Origin: Sphingobacteriales bacterium 46-32
Lineage (GTDB): Bacteria; Bacteroidota; Bacteroidia; Chitinophagales; Chitinophagaceae
Assembly: GCA_001898485.1 (NCBI GenBank)
Contig: MKTY01000020.1
Span: 930,001-994,000 of the forward strand
Length of the DNA: 64,000 nt
Direction of reading: 5' to 3'
Within the stretch, counting starts at the first letter, position 1, and every line of letters starts with the position of its first letter. The position numbers were made by a program, and so were the translations under genes. The notes beneath the pieces were generated by a model that was given only the letters and a program-made list of their open reading frames with translations, did no database searches and was not told where the DNA came from. Of this stretch, positions 52,671 to 59,879 are shown one piece after another.

Positions 52671-53022
52671 GGGTGGAGGCTAAATAGTCAAAGGTATAAG
52701 GAGAACAAGGGATAATTGGTTAAAAGACCGTCAAGCCTTCTCCCTTACACCATTTACCTTTCTCCAACTTAACAATACCAGTACAGTAAGGCGGAAGCTA
52801 AATAGTCAAAGGTGGAAGGACAACAAGAGATAAATGGCTAAAGGTTCGTCAGGCCTTTTCCCTTATCCCATTTACCTTTCTCCAACTTAACAATACCAGT
52901 ACAGTAAGGCGGAAGCTAAATGGTCAAAGGTGGAAGGACAACAAGAGATAAATGGCTAAAGGTTCGTCAGGCCTTTTCCCTTACCCCATTTACCTTTCTC
53001 CAACTTAACAATACCAGTACAA
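52671..53022. repeat. Three 118-bp tandem repeats carrying the 3' end of the DoxX gene
   Basis: Three units follow each other with a period of exactly 118 bases. Marker words recur at 52680, 52798 and 52916, and at 52771, 52889 and 53007. The third unit includes the last 17 codons and stop of the DoxX gene (stop at 52967). The same reading (SWRKVNGVREKA or IREKA and stop) is kept in units 1 and 2. Each unit also has mirrored TAAATGG/CCATTTA arms. This is a tandem triplication of a gene tail. Confidence 0.85.
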
Positions 53023-53362
53023 AGCAGACAATCATCAATACATTATATTCCATGCCACCCAGTGTGTGCCCCACTACAAACCAGCCATTCTGGTAATGCA
53101 CGAGGATGATGCCGAACAATAACTCTACGATAAAGAAGATACAACAAACTTCTACAAACAAGCCCACGATCATCAGCAAGCCAAACAGCAGCTCACCAAC
53201 TGTAAGCGCCCATGCCAGCAGGTGACCGGCAGGAAAATGTTTACTGTCCAGAAACTCACCAAAACCTTCCACTCCATGGGTTACAATACGGCTGATGCCG
53301 TGCAGGATCATAAATACAGCAATAACGATGGCCAGGATGCGAATGGCAATAGAAGGCTTCAT
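52967..53362 (-). CDS. DoxX-family membrane protein
   Basis: This is a 131-residue protein. I chose ATG 53362 (MKPSIAIRILAIVIAVFMIL); a longer frame adds 31 unlikely residues. It has four hydrophobic helices, with HGISRIVTHGVEGFGEFLDSKHFPAG between helices 1 and 2 when read in parts, and the DoxX-like GELLFGLLMIVG. The role may be in redox or membrane stress, not well defined. Its 3' coding end is the third unit of the 118-bp tandem repeat, so the final residues come from duplicated DNA. Confidence 0.88.
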   Translation of the reverse strand: MKPSIAIRILAIVIAVFMILHGISRIVTHGVEGFGEFLDSKHFPAGHLLAWALTVGELLFGLLMIVGLFVEVCCIFFIVELLFGIILVHYQNGWFVVGHTLGGMEYNVLMIVCFVLVLLSWRKVNGVREKA

Positions 53363-53666
53363 AATGGCTTTTTGCTGAAGATACGGGCTCGCTGCCCTTT
53401 TTGACTCTGGCGTCAACAGACAGTGGGAAAGGGCAGACGAACGGCGTGGAAGCAAGACATCTCAGCCCTCCGGGATTTCATCTTTTATGGTGTGAAACGC
53501 CTTCCAGTAGCGCCGCAATGCATTGCGGCGCTACTGGCGGTTAATGATTTTGCATTCTTATACTAAATGGTTAGGAATTGCTTTCAAATTTTACTGTAGC
53601 TTAGCTCAGACACATTTTGCAGAAACTTATAGAATCCTGCAACCTTCTTTTTCCGGGGCTGAGTTC
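53363..53666. other. Intergenic region with a solo REP palindrome
   Basis: No gene is visible here. The main feature is the palindrome at 53504-53537. The bases around 53540-53660 show no recognisable feature. Confidence 0.5.
53504..53537. repeat. Solo REP-type palindrome (34 bp, perfect)
   Basis: CCAGTAGCGCCGCAATG at 53504-53520 is followed by its exact reverse complement at 53521-53537. The core (GTAGCGCCGCA) is the same as that of the palindromes in and after the transposase gene 1.1 kb downstream, so it belongs to the same REP family. Confidence 0.85.
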
Positions 53667-54026
53667 TTAACTTTTTAAAAGCTTCCGGATGCGATCGTAC
53701 GAAACCGCATAATGTAGAATAGTTATCAGCAGAAATATCCGGCCCGCGTTTTCCTGGCCAACTGAAAAAAGCATGTAAACCGCCAGCGCAAAAAGAGTGG
53801 CTTCGAGTAAAAGTCTCAACCATCCGGGAATGGCTACCGTTGCAGGGCCGGGGTCGCCCGGCACTTTGAAAATGGCCCATAATGCCGCTCCCGATAACGG
53901 TAACAGTATACATAACAGCATGCGTGGCAAACCCTCTAAATAATGATAGGGCCAGTAGAAATAGATCGCCAGCAAAGCAAGTTCGAGTAAAAAGCGAAGG
54001 GCAAGATTGAGTGGGTGGTTACTCAT
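53667..54026 (-). CDS. YrdB/DUF2568-type membrane protein
   Basis: This is a 119-residue protein with four hydrophobic helices (starting LALRFLLELALLAIYFYWPY). The proline motif KVPGDPGPATVAIPGWLRLLLE is conserved in this family. Function unknown. It starts 21 bp after the stop of the GNAT gene on the same strand, so they form an operon. Confidence 0.85.
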   Translation of the reverse strand: MSNHPLNLALRFLLELALLAIYFYWPYHYLEGLPRMLLCILLPLSGAALWAIFKVPGDPGPATVAIPGWLRLLLEATLFALAVYMLFSVGQENAGRIFLLITILHYAVSYDRIRKLLKS

Positions 54027-54047
54027 AACGGTTTCCTCTTTTTTTGA

Positions 54048-54566
54048 TCAATCCAACCGTTTATAATAAATAATAGTCCCCGTGAGTCCGCCATGTGGTT
54101 TCAATGCATAGTCCGGGATCAGCCCCACCCGTTGATATCCCAGTTTTTCATAAAATCCGGCAGCTCCTTCTTCTTCGGCAGTATCCAGGTTAATCAGTGT
54201 GCGCCCTTTTTCCTTAGCAATATACTCGGCTTCCCTCAATAGCATACGGGCGATACCCTTTCCCCGATGGCTTACCGCCGTCATCATTTTGGCGATCTCT
54301 GCACGATGCGGCTGATTGGGTGGACAATCAACCAACAACGTTACTGTACCCACCAGCAGCTCTTTATCAAAAGCTCCGAGCACCACACGTTTACCCTTCG
54401 CAGCTGCGGCCAGTGAGTTTTGCCAAAATTCGCCGGCATCGGCCGGTTGCAGAGGATGCATAAAACTGACCGATCCGCCCTGTGCTACTGTTTCGATAAG
54501 CAATGCCGATAATGCCGCTACATCTGCTTCCGTAAGCGACCTGATGGAGATATCTGTGAGGGACAT
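54048..54566 (-). CDS. GNAT-family N-acetyltransferase
   Basis: This is a 172-residue enzyme. It has strand beta-4 (LLVGTVTLLVD), motif A with the acetyl-CoA loop (KMMTAVSHRGKGIARMLLREAEYIAKEKG, in which HRGKGIA is the Q/RxxGxG/A loop) and motif B (AAGFYEKLGYQRVGLIPDYA). The acceptor is unknown. It is the first gene of an operon with the YrdB-type protein. Confidence 0.93.
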   Translation of the reverse strand: MSLTDISIRSLTEADVAALSALLIETVAQGGSVSFMHPLQPADAGEFWQNSLAAAAKGKRVVLGAFDKELLVGTVTLLVDCPPNQPHRAEIAKMMTAVSHRGKGIARMLLREAEYIAKEKGRTLINLDTAEEEGAAGFYEKLGYQRVGLIPDYALKPHGGLTGTIIYYKRLD

Positions 54567-54583
54567 ATATAAAAGAAGTTGAT

Positions 54584-54591
54584 CAAAGATA
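54584..54591 (-). promoter_or_regulatory. -7 element of the GNAT operon
   Basis: On the minus strand TATCTTTG matches TAnnTTTG exactly, 18 bp before the ATG at 54566. No -33 TTTG is seen. Confidence 0.4.
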
Positions 54592-54640
54592 GGTAGTGGA
54601 ATTGCTTTTTTGTAAATTGTAGTTCTAAGTTGTGTGGCAG

Positions 54641-55282
54641 ATGTCAGTGAGAAAGAAAATACATTATCCCCGTAAGCAATACCGCGCCTGGTGGTGGGAT
54701 TACCGTTTTTCGAAAGCCTATTTTGTTACCATCAATTGCAGCAAACGCCTGCCATTCTTCGGATCGATTGCGGGCGAAACGTTTTTCCCTTCGGAAATTG
54801 GCCAGCTAACAGAAAAGGAGTGGATAAAAACTCCGCAGACCCGTCCCGATATGCGTCTTACATTAGGCCCATATGTGATAATGCCGGATCATTTTCATGG
54901 CATCGTACATATCGGGCATAATCAATTTAATCAATCAGATCAGAAGGAGGTGTCTGCTGTAGCGCCGCATTGCAATGCGGCGCCGCAAGACGCCGACGTA
55001 GCGCCGCAAGACGCCCATGTAGCGCCGCATTGCAATGCGGCGCTACAGAACCCTTTTCTTTTCCAGAAGGCACCGGTCCGATCCTTTGGTCCGCAATCAA
55101 AAAACCTCTCGGCGATCATTCGCGGATTTAAGGGCACGGTTACTTTAAATGCCAGAATGATCGACCCCGCCTTCGCCTGGCAACCACGATTTTATGACCG
55201 CATTATCCGGAATGAAAAAGAATATGATGCCCTTGCCTGGTATATAGGAAATAATGTGAAAAATTATGATCGCCATCTGTAG
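54641..55282 (+). CDS. REP-associated tyrosine transposase (RAYT, Y1_Tnp) with REP elements in its reading frame
   Basis: This is a 213-residue IS200-like Y1 transposase domain protein; a GTG three codons earlier is an alternative start. The HUH motif is PDHFHGIV (H84 and H86 from this start). The C-terminal part has FAWQPRFYDRIIRNEKEYDALAWYI, where one of the Tyr (RFYDR or KEYDA) is the probable nucleophile. Bacterial RAYTs cut and join single-stranded REP DNA and are domesticated single-copy genes. Unusually, codons for about residues 107-136 are REP DNA: one near-complete and one perfect palindrome (54959-54985, 55018-55047), read as VAPHCNAA. The stop TAG at 55280-55282 also lies inside a REP. 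The insertion is in frame, between the HUH and Tyr regions. Confidence 0.9.
   Translation: MSVRKKIHYPRKQYRAWWWDYRFSKAYFVTINCSKRLPFFGSIAGETFFPSEIGQLTEKEWIKTPQTRPDMRLTLGPYVIMPDHFHGIVHIGHNQFNQSDQKEVSAVAPHCNAAPQDADVAPQDAHVAPHCNAALQNPFLFQKAPVRSFGPQSKNLSAIIRGFKGTVTLNARMIDPAFAWQPRFYDRIIRNEKEYDALAWYIGNNVKNYDRHL
54959..55047. repeat. REP palindromes inside the RAYT coding sequence
   Basis: A nearly complete copy lies at 54959-54985, a half copy near 54998-55010, and a perfect 30-bp palindrome (TGTAGCGCCGCATTG and its inverse) at 55018-55047. All are translated in the RAYT frame. The core is the same as the solo REP at 53504 (GCGCC type), unlike the downstream array (CACC type). Confidence 0.9.
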
Positions 55283-55752
55283 CACCGCATTGCAATACGG
55301 CCTACAGAATTTAATCCAACGAATCCCGGTTCTACGTAGCACCGCATTGCAATGCGGTGCTACAAGATTTTTTGAACGAACTGAGTCTCTGTATTGCCGC
55401 GGTACGCTGCGGCCTAAAGGATTTAATCCACGAAGCCGGTTCTCTGTAGCACCGCATTGCAATGCGGTGCTACGAAATTTATTGAACGAATCCGACTCTC
55501 TGTATTGCCGCGGTACGCTGCGGCCTAAAGAATTTAATCCAACGAACCCCGGTTCTCTGCAGCACCGCATTGCGATGCGGTGCTACAAGATTTTTTGAAC
55601 GAACTGAGTCTCTGTATTCCCGCAGTACACTGCGGCCTAAAGGGTTTAATCCACGAAGCCGGTTCTCTGTAGCACCGCATTGCAATGCGGTGCTACGAAA
55701 TTTATTGAACGAACCCGACTCCCTGTATTGCCGCATCGCGATGCGGTGCTAC
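55278..55752. repeat. REP/BIME array directly after the RAYT gene
   Basis: Palindromes of the form GTAGCACCGCATTG plus its inverse begin at 55278 (imperfect), 55336, 55446, 55559, 55669 and 55724 (hybrid). Full units are 110-113 bp. Each holds this palindrome and a second smaller one (CCGCAGT-AC-ACTGCGG or close variants), plus conserved spacer text (GAACGAA, TTTAATCCA). The array fills the whole gap between RAYT and the DUF418 gene. The first palindrome supplies the RAYT stop codon. Confidence 0.9.
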
Positions 55753-55760
55753 GGAGAGTT

Positions 55761-56972
55761 TTATTTTCTTAACAGCCTTTCTGCTATACCGGCCCCATGC
55801 TTTTTTATCCACCAGTGACTGATCATTAATTGCAGCACGATAATGATCAATGCGGTTAAAAGAAGCTGCATCCTGCTCAGCTGACCAAACAAGCCAAATC
55901 CGGTGTAATAAAACAGAACCGCACAAACCACACTTTGAACTAAATAGTTACTTAGCGATAAGCGACCCAATGGTGCAAATAATAACCAGAGCCCCTTACC
56001 ACGACCGCTTTGCCATATCCAGATTAATAAGCCCAGCAAACCCAACGAGCGCAATGTGCGGGCGAGCTCATAATATTGCCAGCGTGTATCTTTTATAGTA
56101 GCTATTGGGTCAAAATTGTTTTGCCAGGCTGGCTGCACGCGTTGCCAGCATAAATACAGACCAGCGATTCCTGCCAGAAATAACCCTTTATACAATTTAG
56201 GCGGTACTTGACCCGTGAGCCATTTCAGTTTATAGAAAATAATCCCCAGTATAATCCAGATCAGTATATCCCATACATAAAACCCGGGGAAATCGACAGT
56301 CTCCACCTGCCATGCACGTTGCAACTGTTGGTGATACAAGCGGCAAAAGGAAGTGGTCTTATCTATTATCTCTCGTTCGGATTGAACTCTTAATAGCTGT
56401 GTATTTAATTCCTTTGGAAGTTGCTTGTATGCTGTGGTATTATTCGGGAGTTCGTATTGCTGTATGGCCATTTTATCATCAAGCAATTTCCTGTTACTGT
56501 TAAGATCAGCAATAAAGACACAAAGCAGAGACAGGCAGGCTAATCGGCTAACAGACCATTTACGTACAGTGAATAGCAGCATTCCACAAAGAGCATACAT
56601 AAATAATATATCCCAGAACCAAAGCAACAGGTAAGCATGGCACAGTCCCAACAACAGCAGTATGCTCATCCGGCGGAAAAATAATTGACCACCCTGAACA
56701 GGTGGTAGTCTTTCCTGCCAAAGCATTAATCCGGCTCCAAACAAAAAAGAAAGTATTGCTCTGAAACTTCCATCCAGTAAAACAGATGTAAGCAACCAGT
56801 TGTAGGCGTCAGCGGTTTTAGCAGTTGCTAATAAATATGGGTTATTGAGCGCAGCGTAAGGAAGGCCAAATGCATAAACATTTACGAGCAGGATACCGGC
56901 GATGGCTATGCCTCTCCAGGCATCCAGATGCAGAAGACGGCAGGCAGAAGCTGGTGTGTTGGCTGTGTACAT
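55761..56972 (-). CDS. DUF418 / YeiB-like membrane protein
   Basis: This is a 403-residue protein with about ten hydrophobic helices. It begins with the YeiB/DUF418 signature RLLHLDAWRGIAIAGILLVNVYAFG when read in parts, and ends with the DUF418 domain (SLGLLGLLIWIWQSGRGKGLWLLFAPLGRLSLSNYLVQS in parts). The extracytoplasmic loop near residues 170-225 is hydrophilic. Members are acyltransferase-like membrane proteins of unknown substrate. It converges with RAYT, and the REP array abuts its stop. Confidence 0.92.
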   Translation of the reverse strand: MYTANTPASACRLLHLDAWRGIAIAGILLVNVYAFGLPYAALNNPYLLATAKTADAYNWLLTSVLLDGSFRAILSFLFGAGLMLWQERLPPVQGGQLFFRRMSILLLLGLCHAYLLLWFWDILFMYALCGMLLFTVRKWSVSRLACLSLLCVFIADLNSNRKLLDDKMAIQQYELPNNTTAYKQLPKELNTQLLRVQSEREIIDKTTSFCRLYHQQLQRAWQVETVDFPGFYVWDILIWIILGIIFYKLKWLTGQVPPKLYKGLFLAGIAGLYLCWQRVQPAWQNNFDPIATIKDTRWQYYELARTLRSLGLLGLLIWIWQSGRGKGLWLLFAPLGRLSLSNYLVQSVVCAVLFYYTGFGLFGQLSRMQLLLTALIIIVLQLMISHWWIKKHGAGIAERLLRK

Positions 56973-57029
56973 GCTGCTAATAAAATGCAGTAATCAGCAG
57001 ATTCCACAAGAAAAGGATCACGCCCCGCC

Positions 57030-57629
57030 CTACACTTGTTTATTCAGCAAGTAAACGAGTTGTGGAAAGCTGCTGATGTTATTGCGACTCATCATCCGCC
57101 GGCGATGTGTTTTTACCGTCTCGATGCTGATGTCGAGCCGGCGGGCAATTTGTTTGGATGAAAGCCCCTGTGCAGCCAGTAAGGCTACTTCTTTTTCTCT
57201 GTCAGTAAGCTGCAGTATGGGCGTACTTGTCGTATTGCCATCGGTTTGCCGAAGAATACGAAGGCAGGCCATTTGTACGGCTACGAGCAGTTGAGAATCT
57301 GTATAGGGTTTTACGAGGTACATAACGGGGTCTGTTTCCGCAGCAGCCCCTACTGTTTTGGTATCAGAAAATGCGGTAAGAAAGATGATACTGCAGTTAT
57401 AGAGTTGTTTCAATTGTTCCGCCAGTTCAATACCACTTACATCGCCACGCAAGCCAATATCGCAGATGACTACAGTAGGCCAGCCCTGAGGCTGACTGCT
57501 AAGGCGCAGGGCTGTGGCTGCATCACGGGCAATGCCAATGACTGTATAGTCCTCTTCTTCCAGCAGCACAGAAATGCTTTCTGCCGTGAGAAGCTCATCT
57601 TCTACGATTAATATTTTTTGTTCGATCAT
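57030..57629 (-). CDS. NarL-type response regulator
   Basis: This is a 199-residue regulator. The receiver has phospho-acceptor D57 in VVICDIGLRGD, and the LuxR HTH at about 140-195 has LTDREKEVALLAAQGLSSKQ and IARRLDISIETVKTHRRRMM. Its ATG overlaps the stop of the TPR histidine kinase by four bases, so it is its translationally coupled partner. Targets unknown. Confidence 0.93.
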   Translation of the reverse strand: MIEQKILIVEDELLTAESISVLLEEEDYTVIGIARDAATALRLSSQPQGWPTVVICDIGLRGDVSGIELAEQLKQLYNCSIIFLTAFSDTKTVGAAAETDPVMYLVKPYTDSQLLVAVQMACLRILRQTDGNTTSTPILQLTDREKEVALLAAQGLSSKQIARRLDISIETVKTHRRRMMSRNNISSFPQLVYLLNKQV

Positions 57630-59770
57630 GTCAGTTTATTGTTGATCTGTATCCGGAATACCGTGCCGGCTGCAGCTGTCGTCTCCAGTTGCCCATCGAG
57701 CTGCTGCACCAGTGTACGTACCAATTTCATTCCAAATGACTGCGATTCGGTCGTGGTTTCGTTCATACCCCTTCCATTATCTGCTACCATCAGCTCAAGT
57801 GCATTTCCCTTCTGTTGCAGGCTTACCTGTACATGAGGCTGCTGACCGCCGGCAAAAGCATGTTTAAATGCATTTGTGATCAGTTCATTTACAATAAGAC
57901 CGATAGGAATGGCCCTGTCTATATCCATGGTAACCATGGGCAGGTCAACGGTGGTCTCTACGGTCTGTGGTGAATGTCCAAAGCTTCCTGCCAGGGAGTT
58001 GCCCAGATTTCTCAGGTACTCTGTCATATCCACGGCTGCAAGTTCTTTATCCATGTAGAGTTTCTGGTGTATCATGGCCATGGCTTCCACGCGCGACCGG
58101 CCCTCATCCATTGCCTGGCGGGCTTCTTCATTTTCTGTCCGGTAGCTTTGCAATGACAGTAAACCCGAAACTACCTGCAGGTTGTTTTTAATGCGGTGGT
58201 GCAGTTCGCGTATCAGCGTTTCAATCTGATTGTTTTTGGATTGCAGTTCAGCGGCATGTTTTTTCTTATTGCGGTAGCCAAAATAAAAAGCTGTCAGCAG
58301 CAATAATGTCAGTGCCAGTGCCAGTAATAAATAAAGGAGTTGCTGATTTTTCTGGCTTAATAATGCTGCCTGCAGTTCCCTGTCTTTCTGTGCCAGTGCC
58401 AGCTCGGCTTCTTTTTTTTCTACTTCATACCGCGACTGGGCACGCAGAATACCCGTTATTTCATCCTGGGTTACCAGTGTATCACGCATGGCTATATAAC
58501 CAGCCTGGTATTTATAGGCCTCCTCGTAATCGCCGGCTGATTTATAGTGTTCTGCGAGAAATTTATATGCATCCTTTTTACGGCTGCTATTCTCATCTTT
58601 CAGCATATCCAGCGATTCCAGCAGCAGTCGCTCTGCCTCTGCTTTGCGGCCAGTGCGCGAAAGCAGGCCTCCCAGCACATTCATGGTAGAGGCAATATCG
58701 TAGCGGGCCTCTGTTTGGCGTCTTATGGCAAGCGCTTCGCGCAAATGATTTTCCGACTCGGGATAGTGCTGCTGCTCCATGAGAAACATTCCATAGTTGT
58801 GATGCACCAGGCCGAGTCCTGGTTTTTCGCCGGTTTGTGTAAAGGCTGCCAGTGACTGTCTGTAGAAATAGTCAACCGAATCGAGTTTTTTCTGTGAAAT
58901 ACTAAGGTTGGCAAGATTGGAAAAATTATATCCCAGTGTTGTTTTGTTATTATACCTGGTAGCGAGCGCATTGGCCTGAAGAAAATAGGAACGGCTTTTT
59001 TCAAACTCATTCATGCGCATAAATACTAAAGCAATATTGTTGTACGACTGCATGAGGCCTCTCTCATCGCGCAACTTCTCTTTTATTCTTACACTTTCCA
59101 GATGCATATTAATTGCCTCCTCATGTCTTGCGGCTTCGTTGTACGAGTTGGCTTTATTCATGTAAAGGATAGAAAGCAATGTCTGATCGCCTGTCTTACG
59201 GGCCACTGCAATCCCTTCATCATAATGTTTCAGTGAGCGGGGAATATCTGCCAGGCGGCGATAAATGATACCCAGCCGGTTGTGTGTATCGGCTGTTTCG
59301 CTCTCCAGCCCTGCTTCTGTAAACAGCCGTAATGCCTGCTGGCAATTTTTTTCTGCATCCCGCAGACTGCCCATCGAATACTGATTGCGGGCCATCTGGC
59401 TTAATGCCTGTGCGCGACCTTTTGTATAATGAATATTGCTGGCCAGCTCAAGTGTAGAGGAGTCAACAGTAAGGGCCAGTTTGTATTGGTTCTGCCGGGC
59501 ATACACTGCACTTATCTGCAGGTATGCGTCTACCTGGCCTTCCTGATTTTTTGTTTGCTGATACAATGCAAGCGCCTGCTGCGCATCTGCCAGCGGTTTA
59601 TCTGTTTGCGTAGAAGGCCAGGCCTTACTGCGTTGCAGAAGGAGTACAGCCTTTTCTTTGAGGTCTGCAGAGCCCATTAAGAGGCTTGTGAGACTATCTG
59701 TACGAGATGGCTGTGCGTGCAATGCGGGCAACAGCATCCACACACAGAGTGCTACAATCAGGTTTTTCAA
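57626..59770 (-). CDS. TPR-containing sensor histidine kinase (HisKA_2 type)
   Basis: This is a 714-residue kinase. It has a signal peptide (1-20), then about eight tetratricopeptide repeats from about 60 to 430 in the periplasm. A coiled coil at about 445-475 leads to one membrane helix at 477-499. The cytoplasmic part has the HisKA_2 motif RELHHRIKNNLQVVSGLLSL with H524, and HATPase motifs VNELITNAFKHAF and DNGRGM. The TPRs probably bind a periplasmic peptide or protein ligand. It forms a pair with the overlapping NarL-type regulator. The promoter has a TAnnTTTG element and a dyad shared with the universal stress gene. Confidence 0.93.
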   Translation of the reverse strand: MKNLIVALCVWMLLPALHAQPSRTDSLTSLLMGSADLKEKAVLLLQRSKAWPSTQTDKPLADAQQALALYQQTKNQEGQVDAYLQISAVYARQNQYKLALTVDSSTLELASNIHYTKGRAQALSQMARNQYSMGSLRDAEKNCQQALRLFTEAGLESETADTHNRLGIIYRRLADIPRSLKHYDEGIAVARKTGDQTLLSILYMNKANSYNEAARHEEAINMHLESVRIKEKLRDERGLMQSYNNIALVFMRMNEFEKSRSYFLQANALATRYNNKTTLGYNFSNLANLSISQKKLDSVDYFYRQSLAAFTQTGEKPGLGLVHHNYGMFLMEQQHYPESENHLREALAIRRQTEARYDIASTMNVLGGLLSRTGRKAEAERLLLESLDMLKDENSSRKKDAYKFLAEHYKSAGDYEEAYKYQAGYIAMRDTLVTQDEITGILRAQSRYEVEKKEAELALAQKDRELQAALLSQKNQQLLYLLLALALTLLLLTAFYFGYRNKKKHAAELQSKNNQIETLIRELHHRIKNNLQVVSGLLSLQSYRTENEEARQAMDEGRSRVEAMAMIHQKLYMDKELAAVDMTEYLRNLGNSLAGSFGHSPQTVETTVDLPMVTMDIDRAIPIGLIVNELITNAFKHAFAGGQQPHVQVSLQQKGNALELMVADNGRGMNETTTESQSFGMKLVRTLVQQLDGQLETTAAAGTVFRIQINNKLT

Positions 59771-59786
59771 TGAAATGTGTTGGTTT

Positions 59787-59806
59787 TGGTTTGGTCTCCA
59801 AATTTA
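59787..59806 (-). promoter_or_regulatory. -7 element and dyad upstream of the TPR histidine kinase
   Basis: On the minus strand TAAATTTG (59806-59799) matches TAnnTTTG and overlaps the dyad TTTGG-AGA-CCAAA. The 16 bases at 59787-59802 are identical to 35433-35448 before the universal stress gene, at the same place relative to the -7 element. The leader is about 20-25 bases. Confidence 0.5.
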
Positions 59807-59838
59807 TCAATACAATTTCATTATTGACAGGTAGCAGC

Positions 59839-59859
59839 AGCATTTATCAGGTAAATGCT
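59839..59859. terminator. Stem-loop after the E1 dehydrogenase gene
   Basis: AGCATTTA at 59839-59846 pairs perfectly with TAAATGCT at 59852-59859 around TCAGG. It lies 21 bp after the stop at 59880. It is A/T rich and has no T-run on the minus strand, so terminator strength is doubtful. Confidence 0.4.
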
Positions 59860-59879
59860 ATATATATTTTAATTGTATT

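Noticed and set aside
53584-53913. 109-codon minus-strand frame overlapping the YrdB-type gene
   Set aside because: It overlaps a clear membrane-protein family gene in another frame and has no coherent features of its own.
55278-55752. Regular repeats that might be read as a CRISPR array
   Set aside because: The repeated units are 110-113 bp, the palindromes are 28-30 bp and the spacers between them are themselves conserved. No cas genes are near. REP/BIME structure next to a RAYT explains it.
55266-55818. Several open frames of 82-110 codons across the REP array on both strands
   Set aside because: They exist only because the repeats lack stops. They translate to repeated words such as APHCNAV and differ only by repeat copy number.
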